From Paracoccaceae bacterium (GTDB lineage: Bacteria; Pseudomonadota; Alphaproteobacteria; Rhodobacterales; Rhodobacteraceae): a stretch of 64,000 nucleotides of DNA. The position numbers were made by a program, and so were the translations under genes. The notes below the pieces were generated by a model. That model made no database searches. It was not told the origin of the DNA and saw only the letters and a list, made by a program, of their open reading frames with translations. The DNA lies in NCBI GenBank assembly GCA_024236495.1, contig JACKKJ010000001.1:372001-436000 (forward strand), in the 5' to 3' direction. Below, piece after piece: positions 8,176-15,414 of the stretch. The number at the start of each line of letters is the position of its first letter. Position 1 is the stretch's first letter.

Positions 8176-9318
8176 ATGCACAGCCCCTCGCCCGCCCGGC
8201 ACGGCGCGCTCGCGGTCCCGGCCGCGCCCATGACGATCCGGCCCCGGCGCCTGGTCCTTGCCGCCGTCCTGGCCGCGCTGGCCGCCGCCCCCGGCGACCT
8301 CGGCGCACTGACCCGCGGCCTGATGCAGGACGCCTTCGTCCAGGTGTCGGTCTTCGTCGCCGCGACGCTCCTGATCTTTTACGGGCTGGAACGGCTGTTC
8401 CGGTTCGACCTCGGTCTTGCGATGGGCAACGCCCGGGCGATGCAGGTGCCGATCGCGGCCTTCCTCGGCGCGACGCCGGGCTGCGGCGGGGCGGTCGTGG
8501 TGGTGGCGGCCTATGCCTCGGGCAAGGTCAGTTTCGGCGCCGTCGTGGCGACATTGACCGCGACCATGGGCGACGCCGCCTTCCTGCTGATCGCCACGCG
8601 CCCCGATGCGGCACTGGTCCTGTTGCCGGCCCAGTTCGCCGTGGGCATCCTGACCGGCTGGCTGATCGACCGTTTCGTGCGCACCGACTACCGGCCCAGG
8701 GGCGGCAGTTGCGACATCGTTCCGGCGATCGGTCGGCTCAGGGCGCGCGACCTTGCCTATCTTGCGCCGGTCGTGCCCGGGCTTGTCATCGGCGCGGCGC
8801 AGATCGGCGGCATCCAGATCGACGCGATCCTTGGCCTGCCCGCAGGCTGGATCGGCCTTGCCGGGGCTTTCGCGGGCCTTGCGATCTGGACGGCATCGCC
8901 GGTCACGGCGATGACCAACCCCGCCGATCATCCCGTGACCCGCATGGCCGAGGAGACGTCCTTCATCTCGGTCTGGGTGATCCTCGCCTATCTCGCCTAT
9001 GACTATACCGCGGCCTACGCGGGGCTCGACCTCAAGGCGATGTTTGGCGCGATATCGCCGGTCCTGCCGCTTGTCGGCGCCGCCATCGGCTTCATCCCCG
9101 GCTGCGGCCCGCAGGTCCTGGTCGCGACGCTTTACGTCAACGGCGCGATCCCCTTTTCCGCGCTTGCGGCCAACGCCATCTCGAATGACGGGGATGCGCT
9201 TTTCCCTGCCATCGCGCTGGCGCCGCGCGCCGCGGTGATGGCCACCGTCTTCTCGACCCTGCCGGCGCTTGTCGTCGCCTACGGCCTTCACATCTTCGCG
9301 CCGGGCTTCCTGAACTGA
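8176..9318 (+). CDS. Putative manganese/heavy-metal permease (ArsP_2-like, ~10 TM)
   Basis: A polytopic membrane protein of 380 residues with two repeats of a loop containing GATPGCGGAVVV and GFIPGCGPQVLV, the paired PGCG motif of the putative 10-TM heavy-metal exporter family often labelled putative manganese transporter. Each half carries about five hydrophobic segments; the central DNPAD/HPVTRMAEE region is the cytoplasmic linker. The ATG at 8176 follows a weak GCAGG; a later ATG at 8230 is possible. A Fur-family-like box overlaps the start region, which supports a metal-homeostasis role. The direction of transport is not established by anything here. Confidence 0.75.
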   Translation: MHSPSPARHGALAVPAAPMTIRPRRLVLAAVLAALAAAPGDLGALTRGLMQDAFVQVSVFVAATLLIFYGLERLFRFDLGLAMGNARAMQVPIAAFLGATPGCGGAVVVVAAYASGKVSFGAVVATLTATMGDAAFLLIATRPDAALVLLPAQFAVGILTGWLIDRFVRTDYRPRGGSCDIVPAIGRLRARDLAYLAPVVPGLVIGAAQIGGIQIDAILGLPAGWIGLAGAFAGLAIWTASPVTAMTNPADHPVTRMAEETSFISVWVILAYLAYDYTAAYAGLDLKAMFGAISPVLPLVGAAIGFIPGCGPQVLVATLYVNGAIPFSALAANAISNDGDALFPAIALAPRAAVMATVFSTLPALVVAYGLHIFAPGFLN

Positions 9319-9365
9319 GTTGTGCCTGCCGGGCCGAGGAATTAGGCTGCGACGCGGAGGCCCAG

Positions 9366-9731
9366 ATGACCGAACCGCGCCTGTCGTTCAAGGAAATGTG
9401 CGCACGTTTCGACGTGACCCCGCGCACCTTGCGATACTACGAATACATTGAACTTCTGGCCCCCGAAAAGGAAGGACGCGCGCGTTTCTACGGCCCGCGC
9501 GAGATTGCCCGGATGACGCTGATCCTGCGCGGCCGACGCTTCGGCTTCGGGCTTGAGGAGATCCGGCAATGGCTGGAGATCTATCAAAAGCAGGGCACGC
9601 GCGAACAGAACCTGATTTGGGTCGAGATGGCCGAGCGTCAGCTTGGCGTCCTCGCCCGGCAACAGGCCGAACTGGCCGCCACCATCGCCGACCTGAAGGC
9701 GCTGCGCGACCAGGTCGCCGACCTCCTCTGA
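9366..9731 (+). CDS. MerR family transcriptional regulator
   Basis: A 121-residue regulator with an N-terminal winged helix-turn-helix (FDVTPRTLRYYEYIELL, then FYGPREIARM) and a C-terminal coiled-coil (about residues 75-120), but no cysteine-rich effector end. It is a short, metal-site-free MerR like those controlling acyl-CoA catabolism genes in alphaproteobacteria. GCGGAGG precedes the ATG. It is closely similar to the next gene (MCxxFDVTPRTLR and RGxRFGFxLEEIRQ are shared), suggesting tandem duplication. Confidence 0.88.
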   Translation: MTEPRLSFKEMCARFDVTPRTLRYYEYIELLAPEKEGRARFYGPREIARMTLILRGRRFGFGLEEIRQWLEIYQKQGTREQNLIWVEMAERQLGVLARQQAELAATIADLKALRDQVADLL

Positions 9732-9824
9732 ACCCCGATTCAACCTGACTTCGGGCCATCCCGGCCTTATTTTACTGGCGTTCTGTCGCGTAATGAAATT
9801 GCGCGCGACGGGGCGGCGGTTTCA

Positions 9825-9877
9825 TGACGTTTCGTCAATCCGGTTCTGACGTGACGTAACGGGTGACGTTAACGTAA
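9825..9877. promoter_or_regulatory. Cluster of ACGT palindromes between two MerR genes
   Basis: Three operator-like sites lie in 53 bp: TGACGTTTCGTCA at 9825-9837, TGACGTGACGTAA at 9847-9859 and TGACGTTAACGTAA at 9864-9877, the last with a perfect ACGTTAACGT core. The spacing and symmetry fit MerR-type regulators of acyl-CoA catabolism (LiuR-like boxes, as I recall them). They sit upstream of the second MerR gene and the acyl-CoA dehydrogenase and are the likely control point for both. Confidence 0.6.
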
Positions 9878-9952
9878 ACCTTTCTTGTATGGTTGACCCA
9901 GATCATCCCATGTCCCCGGTCAGAACATCATGCAACCCGTCTTGAGGACCAT

Positions 9953-10348
9953 ATGACCGACGACCTGATGACGATCCGCGCGATGTGCGAGGCGTTCGAC
10001 GTAACGCCGCGCACCCTGCGCTTCTACGAGGCGAAGGAGCTGCTGTTTCCGTTCCGGGACGGCCAGAAGCGCCTTTTCACCCGGCGCGACCGCGCCCGGC
10101 TGAAGCTGATCCTGCGCGGCAAGCGCTTTGGCTTCAGCCTCGAGGAGATCCGCCAGCTCCTCAACCTCTACGATGCGGGCGACGGGCAGCGGACCCAGCT
10201 CGCGAAGACGATCGAACTGGCCGAACGGCACCTCGACCGGATGCTGCGCCAGCGCGACGAACTGGAAACGGCCATCGGCGAGTTGCGCGACCAGATCGGC
10301 TCCGTCGCCGGGATGCTGAAGGACAAATCGGCGCAAACCGCCGCCTGA
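9953..10348 (+). CDS. MerR family transcriptional regulator
   Basis: A 131-residue MerR protein with the helix-turn-helix FDVTPRTLRFYEAKELL, the wing FTRRDRARLKL and a long C-terminal coiled coil. The start at 9953 has GAGGA six bases upstream. Eighteen bases separate it from the acyl-CoA dehydrogenase, so it is the first gene of that unit. ACGT palindromes immediately upstream suggest autoregulation and control of the beta-oxidation genes. It has no conserved cysteine cluster, so a metal is unlikely to be the effector; an acyl-CoA is the better guess. Confidence 0.88.
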   Translation: MTDDLMTIRAMCEAFDVTPRTLRFYEAKELLFPFRDGQKRLFTRRDRARLKLILRGKRFGFSLEEIRQLLNLYDAGDGQRTQLAKTIELAERHLDRMLRQRDELETAIGELRDQIGSVAGMLKDKSAQTAA

Positions 10349-10366
10349 GGAAAGGGAAGACAGACC

Positions 10367-12145
10367 ATGCCGAGCTACGCAGCGCCGACACAGGACATGC
10401 AGTTCGTCCTGCATGAGGTTCTGAACGTCAGCCAGAGCGAGACGCCGGGCTACGCCGATCTTGACCGCGACTTCACCGCCGCGATCCTCGACGAGGCCGG
10501 AAAGATCGCCCGCGACGTGCTTGCGCCGCTCAACGCATCCGGCGACGCCGAGGGTTGCCGGCTCGAAAACGGCGTGGTCCGCACTCCCGCCGGCTTCCAC
10601 GAGGCCTTTGCCGCGGTGAAGGACGGCGGCTGGCCCGCGATAGACTGCGACCCTGCCTATGGCGGCCAGGGCCTGCCCTACATCATGAGCTGCGCCACCG
10701 GAGAGATGTTCGTTTCCGCCAACATGGCCTTCAACATGTATCAGGGCCTGACCCACGGTGCCTATTCGGCGATCCACGCCCACGGGACGGAAGCGCAGAG
10801 GATGGCCTATCTGCCGAAACTCGTGACCTGCGACTGGACCGGCACGATGAACCTGACCGAACCGCATTGCGGCACCGATCTGGGCATGATGCGCACCAGG
10901 GCCGAACCGCAGGCCGATGGCAGCTACCGCATCACCGGCCAGAAGATCTTCATCTCGGCCGGCGATCACGACCTGGCCGAAAACGTCATCCACCTCGTCC
11001 TCGCCAAGGCCCCCGGCGGCGGCGAGGGGACAAGGGGCGTGTCGCTTTTCATCGTGCCGAAGATCCTCGTGAACGACGACGGCAGCCTTGGCGCGCGTAA
11101 CGCCGTCTCGGTCGGCAACATCGAGGAAAAGATGGGCATTCACGGCAATGCCACCTGCGTGATGAACTACGACGGCGCGACCGGCTGGCTTCTGGGTGAC
11201 CTGCACAAGGGCATGCGCGCGATGTTCACGATGATGAACGAGGCGCGGCTTTCGGTCGGCCTTCAGGGCTACGCGGTGGCCGAAGCCGCCTATCAATCGG
11301 CGCGCAGCTACGCGCAAGACCGGCTTCAGGGGCGCGCCGTGACCGGCGCGAAGAACCCCGACGGGCCGGCCGACCCGCTGATCGTCCATCCCGACATCCG
11401 CCGCAACCTCCTGTCGCAAAAGGCTTTCGTGGAAGGCGCGCGGATGCTGACCTTCTGGGGCGCATCGCTTGTCGACCGGTCGAACCGCGCCGGCGACGCG
11501 GCGGCGGAAGGGTTGATCTCGCTCCTGACGCCGGTCTTGAAGGGGTTCCTGACCGACAAGGGATTCGAGGCGGCGGTCAACGCCCAGCAAGTCTTCGGCG
11601 GGCACGGCTATATCGAGGAACAGGGCATGTCCCAGTTCGTCCGCGACGCCCGGATCACGATGATCTACGAGGGCGCGAACGGGGTGCAGGCGCTCGATCT
11701 CGTGGGCCGCAAGCTCGCGGCGGAGGGCGGCAAGCCGATGATGGCCTTCTTCGAGATGGTCAAGGCCTTCATCAAGGAAAACGAAAGTGACGAGGCGCTT
11801 GCGAAGGACTTCCTCGAACCGCTCAAGGCCGCGTCCAGGGATCTGCAGGCGGCCGCGATGGTCTTTGCCTCGGAAGGCATGAAGAACCCAGATGCAGCGC
11901 TGGCCGGATCCTACGATTTCATGCACCTCTTCGGGCATGTCTGCATGGGGCTGATGTGGGCGCGCGCCGCCAGGGCCGCCGGCGCGGCGCTGACCGGTGG
12001 CGCGGGGGACGCCGATTTCTACCGGGCCAAGATCGCGACCGGGCGCTACTACATGGCGCGCGAACTTCCCGCGACGGCGCTTCACCTCGCGCGGATCAGG
12101 ACAGGCGCCGCCCCGGTGATGGATCTCGCCGAAGCGGGGTTCTGA
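10367..12145 (+). CDS. Acyl-CoA dehydrogenase, ~590-residue type (FadE/DmdC-like)
   Basis: A 592-residue flavoprotein that introduces the alpha-beta double bond in an acyl-CoA. An extended N-terminal domain precedes the MNLTEPHCGTDLG flavin-binding strand (about 163-175). The substrate-binding core follows, then the C-terminal helical domain with IYEGANGVQ, where Glu435 sits at the usual catalytic-base position. The length and the QVFGGHGYIEEQGM segment match the long acyl-CoA dehydrogenase group that includes 3-methylmercaptopropionyl-CoA dehydrogenase (DmdC) and many FadE-like enzymes of Rhodobacterales. Sequence alone does not separate these. A small hairpin (12158-12177) follows the stop. 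Confidence 0.92.
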   Translation: MPSYAAPTQDMQFVLHEVLNVSQSETPGYADLDRDFTAAILDEAGKIARDVLAPLNASGDAEGCRLENGVVRTPAGFHEAFAAVKDGGWPAIDCDPAYGGQGLPYIMSCATGEMFVSANMAFNMYQGLTHGAYSAIHAHGTEAQRMAYLPKLVTCDWTGTMNLTEPHCGTDLGMMRTRAEPQADGSYRITGQKIFISAGDHDLAENVIHLVLAKAPGGGEGTRGVSLFIVPKILVNDDGSLGARNAVSVGNIEEKMGIHGNATCVMNYDGATGWLLGDLHKGMRAMFTMMNEARLSVGLQGYAVAEAAYQSARSYAQDRLQGRAVTGAKNPDGPADPLIVHPDIRRNLLSQKAFVEGARMLTFWGASLVDRSNRAGDAAAEGLISLLTPVLKGFLTDKGFEAAVNAQQVFGGHGYIEEQGMSQFVRDARITMIYEGANGVQALDLVGRKLAAEGGKPMMAFFEMVKAFIKENESDEALAKDFLEPLKAASRDLQAAAMVFASEGMKNPDAALAGSYDFMHLFGHVCMGLMWARAARAAGAALTGGAGDADFYRAKIATGRYYMARELPATALHLARIRTGAAPVMDLAEAGF

Positions 12146-12540
12146 GCGCGATGGGAAGGGCCGCAGGCAAGCGGCCCCCGATGGCCGCCCCCGATGGCCG
12201 CCCCGTTGCCCTTGCCGTTGCCCCTGCCCTTCGCGCAGGGGGTGAGCGCCTTCGAAAAAAGACCCTGGCGCGTGCCGGGTGGAAAGGACGGAATGAGTAT
12301 TTGTGCAATGAAGAAGCACAAGGCACGCCCCGGACACGACGCCGGCCCTCAAACCTGGGGTGCTTCTCGTCACGACCGGGGCGGCTTCTCCATTGGCGGT
12401 CATCGGCTCTCCAGCCTGTACCGCGCCGTCAGGCTCGCCCGATTCTGGTTAACAAATCCTTCTTCTTCATTGTCAAAATACTCCACGGGGGCGCGGGGGT
12501 GTGAAACCCCCGCCCGCCCGGCCAGCCACGGGAGAGCGGC
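12146..12540. other. Intergenic stretch without a credible gene
   Basis: These 395 bases hold a hairpin (GGGCCGC / GCGGCCC at 12158-12177) just after the dehydrogenase stop. It is followed by a GC-rich low-complexity run at about 12176-12242, with CCCCGATGGCCGC twice in tandem and then CCGTTGCCC-like units. Repeat copy B is at the right end. Open frames exist between (for example from 12293) but have no ribosome-binding site, no recognisable motif and irregular codon use. A decayed gene cannot be excluded. Confidence 0.5.
12460..12522 (+). repeat. Dispersed 3'-end repeat, copy B
   Basis: Contains CTTCTTCATTGTCAAAATACTCC followed by GGGGGTGTGAAACCCCC, the same AT-arm plus GC-hairpin design as the other copies. 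Unlike them it lies 315 bases from the previous stop and 18 bases before the GST gene. It is the most diverged copy. Confidence 0.6.
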
Positions 12541-13179
12541 ATGACGGCAAGACTCCACTGCTTCGGCGAAAGCGGCAACGCCTACAAGGCCGCGCTGACC
12601 CTTGCCCTTTCGGGCTACGACTGGGAACCGGTCTTCGTCGACTTCTTCAACGGCGCCACCCGCACCGAGGCGTTCCGCAAGCTCAATGTCATGGGCGAGG
12701 TGCCGGTCCTCGAAGACGCGGGCCGGATCCTGAGCCAGTCCGGCGCGATCATGTACCATGTGGTCGGGCGCACCGGCAGGCTCGGCGGCGGCGAGGGCGA
12801 GGCGGAGGAGATCCTGCGCTGGATCCTGTGGGACAATCACAAGATGTCCTCGCAGGCGGGGATGACGCGGTTCCTGATGAACTTCCTGCCCGAAGACAAG
12901 CGCCCGAAGGATGTCATCGCCTTCATGCAGGCGCGGCTCAGGAACGCCTATGCCACGCTCGACACCCATCTGGCGGGGCGCGGCTGGGTCGTGGGCAGTG
13001 GACCGACCATCGCCGACCTCTCCTGCTGCGGCTATCTCTACTACCCCGAACCCTTCGGCTTCGACCGCAAGGACTGGCCCAACATAGACCGCTGGCTGGC
13101 CGACATCGCCGCCCTGCCCGGCTGGCAACATCCCTACGACCTGATGCCGGGCAATCCGTCCGACCGGGCCTCGAACTGA
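12541..13179 (+). CDS. Glutathione S-transferase family protein
   Basis: A 212-residue protein with an N-terminal thioredoxin-like domain (LHCFGESGNAYKAAL; the conserved cis-proline in MGEVPVLED; then SQSGAIMYHV binding the gamma-glutamyl end of glutathione). An all-helical C-terminal domain follows (TIADLSCCGYLYY is the N-capping-box region). Cys7 or Ser10 is the candidate catalytic residue. GGGAGA precedes the ATG. It is co-oriented with the thiolase 13 bases downstream, so it probably belongs to the acyl-CoA catabolic unit; a role in detoxifying or isomerising an intermediate is a guess. Confidence 0.85.
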   Translation: MTARLHCFGESGNAYKAALTLALSGYDWEPVFVDFFNGATRTEAFRKLNVMGEVPVLEDAGRILSQSGAIMYHVVGRTGRLGGGEGEAEEILRWILWDNHKMSSQAGMTRFLMNFLPEDKRPKDVIAFMQARLRNAYATLDTHLAGRGWVVGSGPTIADLSCCGYLYYPEPFGFDRKDWPNIDRWLADIAALPGWQHPYDLMPGNPSDRASN

Positions 13180-13192
13180 TCGGGAGGACAAG

Positions 13193-14404
13193 ATGACCGA
13201 AGCCTATATATACGACGCCGCCCGCACCCCCCGCGGGCGCGGCCGCCCCGACGGCGCCCTGCACGAAGTCACCTCCGTCGCGCTCTCCGCCCGGCTTCTC
13301 GACGCGGTGGCCGAACGCAACGGCCTGCAGGGCCACGCGGTCGAGGACGTGATCTGGGGCAACGTCACCCAGGTCGGCGAACAGGGCGGCTGCCTTGCCC
13401 GCTCTGCCGTCCTCCTGTCCGGCCTCGACGAAAGCATCCCCGGCCTTTCCATCAACCGTTTCTGCGCCTCCGGGATGGAGGCGGTGAACCTCGCCGCGAA
13501 CCAGGTGAAGGGCGGCGCGGGCGCGGCCTATATCGCCGGCGGGGTGGAGATGATGGGCCGGGTCGCGATGGGATCGGACGGGGCCGCCATCGCGGTGGAC
13601 CCGAGCCTGGCGATGAAGACCTATTTCGTGCCTCAAGGCATCTCGGCAGACATCATCGCCACCGAATACGGGTTCTCGCGCGACGACGCCGACGCGCTGG
13701 CCGTCGAAAGCCAGCGCCGCGCGGCCGAGGCCTGGGCCGAAAACCGCTTTGCCCGCTCCATCGTGCCGGTCAAGGACCAGAACGGCCTGACGATCCTCGA
13801 CCGCGACGAATACATGCGCCCGGGTACCGACATGCAGGCGCTCGGCCGGCTCGACGCCTCCTTCAGGGCGATGGGGGAGGTGATGCCCGGCTTCGACAAG
13901 CTCGCCTTGATGAAATACCCCCATCTCGAACGCATCACCCACATCCACCACGCCGGCAACTCCTCCGGCATCGTCGACGGCGCGGCGGCGGTCCTGATCG
14001 GCAACGCCGAATTCGGACGCGCCCACGGGCTGAAACCGCGCGCCCGCATCCGCGCCACGGCGAAGATCGGCACCGATCCCACGATCATGCTGACCGGCCC
14101 GGTGCCGGTAACCGAAAAGATCCTGCGCGAGGCGGGCATGACCATCGCCGACATCGACCTTTTCGAGGTGAACGAGGCCTTCGCGGCGGTCGTCCTGCGC
14201 TTCCTCCAGGCCTTCGACGCCGACCCCGCGAAGGTCAACGTCAACGGCGGCGCGATCGCGATGGGCCATCCCCTCGGCGCGACCGGCGCCATCATCATCG
14301 GCACGCTTCTGGACGAGTTGGAGCGCACCGGCAAGGGCACCGGCCTTGCCACGCTCTGCATCGCGTCGGGCATGGGCGCGGCCACCATCATCGAGAGGAT
14401 ATGA
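13193..14404 (+). CDS. Acetyl-CoA C-acyltransferase (thiolase)
   Basis: A 403-residue thiolase that cleaves 3-ketoacyl-CoA to acetyl-CoA and a shortened acyl-CoA, the last step of beta-oxidation. All catalytic elements are present: nucleophilic Cys91 in INRFCASGMEAVN, His359 in AMGHPLGATGA and Cys389 in LCIASGMGAA. The start has GGGAGGA upstream. It overlaps the following cupin gene through ATGA and lies 13 bases after the GST gene. With the acyl-CoA dehydrogenase upstream and the FadJ-like enzyme downstream, it completes an oxidation cycle. Confidence 0.95.
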   Translation: MTEAYIYDAARTPRGRGRPDGALHEVTSVALSARLLDAVAERNGLQGHAVEDVIWGNVTQVGEQGGCLARSAVLLSGLDESIPGLSINRFCASGMEAVNLAANQVKGGAGAAYIAGGVEMMGRVAMGSDGAAIAVDPSLAMKTYFVPQGISADIIATEYGFSRDDADALAVESQRRAAEAWAENRFARSIVPVKDQNGLTILDRDEYMRPGTDMQALGRLDASFRAMGEVMPGFDKLALMKYPHLERITHIHHAGNSSGIVDGAAAVLIGNAEFGRAHGLKPRARIRATAKIGTDPTIMLTGPVPVTEKILREAGMTIADIDLFEVNEAFAAVVLRFLQAFDADPAKVNVNGGAIAMGHPLGATGAIIIGTLLDELERTGKGTGLATLCIASGMGAATIIERI

Positions 14405-14874
14405 TGCCGAAGATCGATCTCGCCGCGGTTCCGGTCAAGACCGGCTCGATCTATCCCGAACCCTACGCCACGATGATGAAGGGGCGTTCGTCCCTGCGTC
14501 TTGCCGATGCCGGCGGGCTGACCCAGTACGGGGTGAACCTCGTCACGCTGGAACCCGGCGCACTGTCGTCGCTGCGCCACTGGCACCTGAACGAGGACGA
14601 ATTCGTCATGGTCACCGCGGGCGAATGCGTGCTGGTCGACGATGCCGGCGAACACCCGATGCTGCCCGGCGACTGCGCGGCCTTTCCGGCCGGCGACGGC
14701 AACGGACACCACTTCGTCAACCGGTCCGACCGGATCGCGCAGTTCCTCGTCGTCGGCAGCCGGGCCCCGCGCGAGGTCGCGACCTACAGCGATGTCGACA
14801 TGAAGGTCGAGATGGCCGGCGGCAAGGCGACCTTCACCTACCGCGACGGCACGCCCTGGGACGGCCCGCGATGA
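14401..14874 (+). CDS. Cupin domain protein (tandem copy 1)
   Basis: A 157-residue single-domain cupin. The metal-binding motif is recognisable: RHWHLNEDEFVMVTAGE (two His and Glu), with the later GNGHHFVNRSD giving the final His. Two adjacent ATGs (14401, 14404) overlap the thiolase stop; GAGAGG spacing slightly favours the second. It is about the same length as the next gene and shares LTQ(Y/F)G, RHWH, EDEF, GDxAAFPAG-like and GHHxxNRSD segments, so the two are tandem duplicates. Cupins bind a metal ion and act as isomerases, dioxygenases or storage folds; the function here is unknown. Confidence 0.85.
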   Translation: MMPKIDLAAVPVKTGSIYPEPYATMMKGRSSLRLADAGGLTQYGVNLVTLEPGALSSLRHWHLNEDEFVMVTAGECVLVDDAGEHPMLPGDCAAFPAGDGNGHHFVNRSDRIAQFLVVGSRAPREVATYSDVDMKVEMAGGKATFTYRDGTPWDGPR

Positions 14875-15320
14875 TCATCCGCAAGGGAACCGCCCGACGC
14901 GACGCCGCCACCCCCGAACAGATCGCCCATCTGGGGCCGTTCACCGCCGAGCTTCTGTCCGATACCGGCGGGCTGACACAGTTCGGCGCCTTCGTGGAAA
15001 CGCTGCCCCCCGGCAGCGCCTCCTCCGACCGGCACTGGCACGAGGGCGAGGATGAATTCCTCCTGGTCCTCTCCGGCACCCCGACGGTGATCGAGGAGGA
15101 CGGCCCCCACGACCTTGCCCCCGGCGATGCCGCCTGCTGGCCCGCCGGGGTTGCCAACGGGCATCATGTGCTGAACCGCTCGGACGCCGATTGCACCTAC
15201 CTCGTGGTCGGCACCCGCGCCGCCTCCGACCGGGTGCACTACAGCGACATCGACAAGCTCTACACCCGCCGCGACGGGCAGGTCACGCGCACCCGGCGCG
15301 ATGGAAGCCCGCTGCCATGA
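14871..15320 (+). CDS. Cupin domain protein (tandem copy 2)
   Basis: A 149-residue cupin with RHWHEGEDEFLLVLSG and NGHHVLNRSDAD, carrying the same four candidate metal ligands as the preceding gene. Its ATG overlaps that gene's stop (ATGA), so translation is coupled. It differs in the N-terminal 30 residues and the C-terminal tail. The two copies persist side by side inside a beta-oxidation block, which argues for a heterodimer or for two related substrates rather than a chance duplication. Repeat copy C follows the stop. Confidence 0.85.
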   Translation: MIIRKGTARRDAATPEQIAHLGPFTAELLSDTGGLTQFGAFVETLPPGSASSDRHWHEGEDEFLLVLSGTPTVIEEDGPHDLAPGDAACWPAGVANGHHVLNRSDADCTYLVVGTRAASDRVHYSDIDKLYTRRDGQVTRTRRDGSPLP

Positions 15321-15331
15321 CCCGACCCGCC

Positions 15332-15390
15332 CCCTTCATTCTGGCCGAAATACTCCGCGGGGGTCCGGGGGCGCGAAGCCCCCGGCCCGC
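15332..15390 (+). repeat. Dispersed 3'-end repeat, copy C
   Basis: Starts 12 bases after the second cupin stop: CCCTTCATTCTGGCCGAAAT, then ACTCCGCGGGGGTCC and the palindrome CCGGGGGCGCGAAGCCCCCGG. It separates the cupin genes from the FadJ-like gene by 94 bases and could set a 3' end within the cluster. Confidence 0.75.
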
Positions 15391-15414
15391 GACGCCTGCC
15401 ACGGGAGACCGCAG

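Noticed and set aside
12176..12242. Tandem GC repeats as a possible CRISPR or minisatellite
   Set aside because: Only two full units, with no spacers and no cas genes; it looks like local slippage.
12293..12544. Short plus-strand frame starting MSICAMKKHKARPG as a gene
   Set aside because: No ribosome-binding site, no recognisable family and it runs through repeat copy B.
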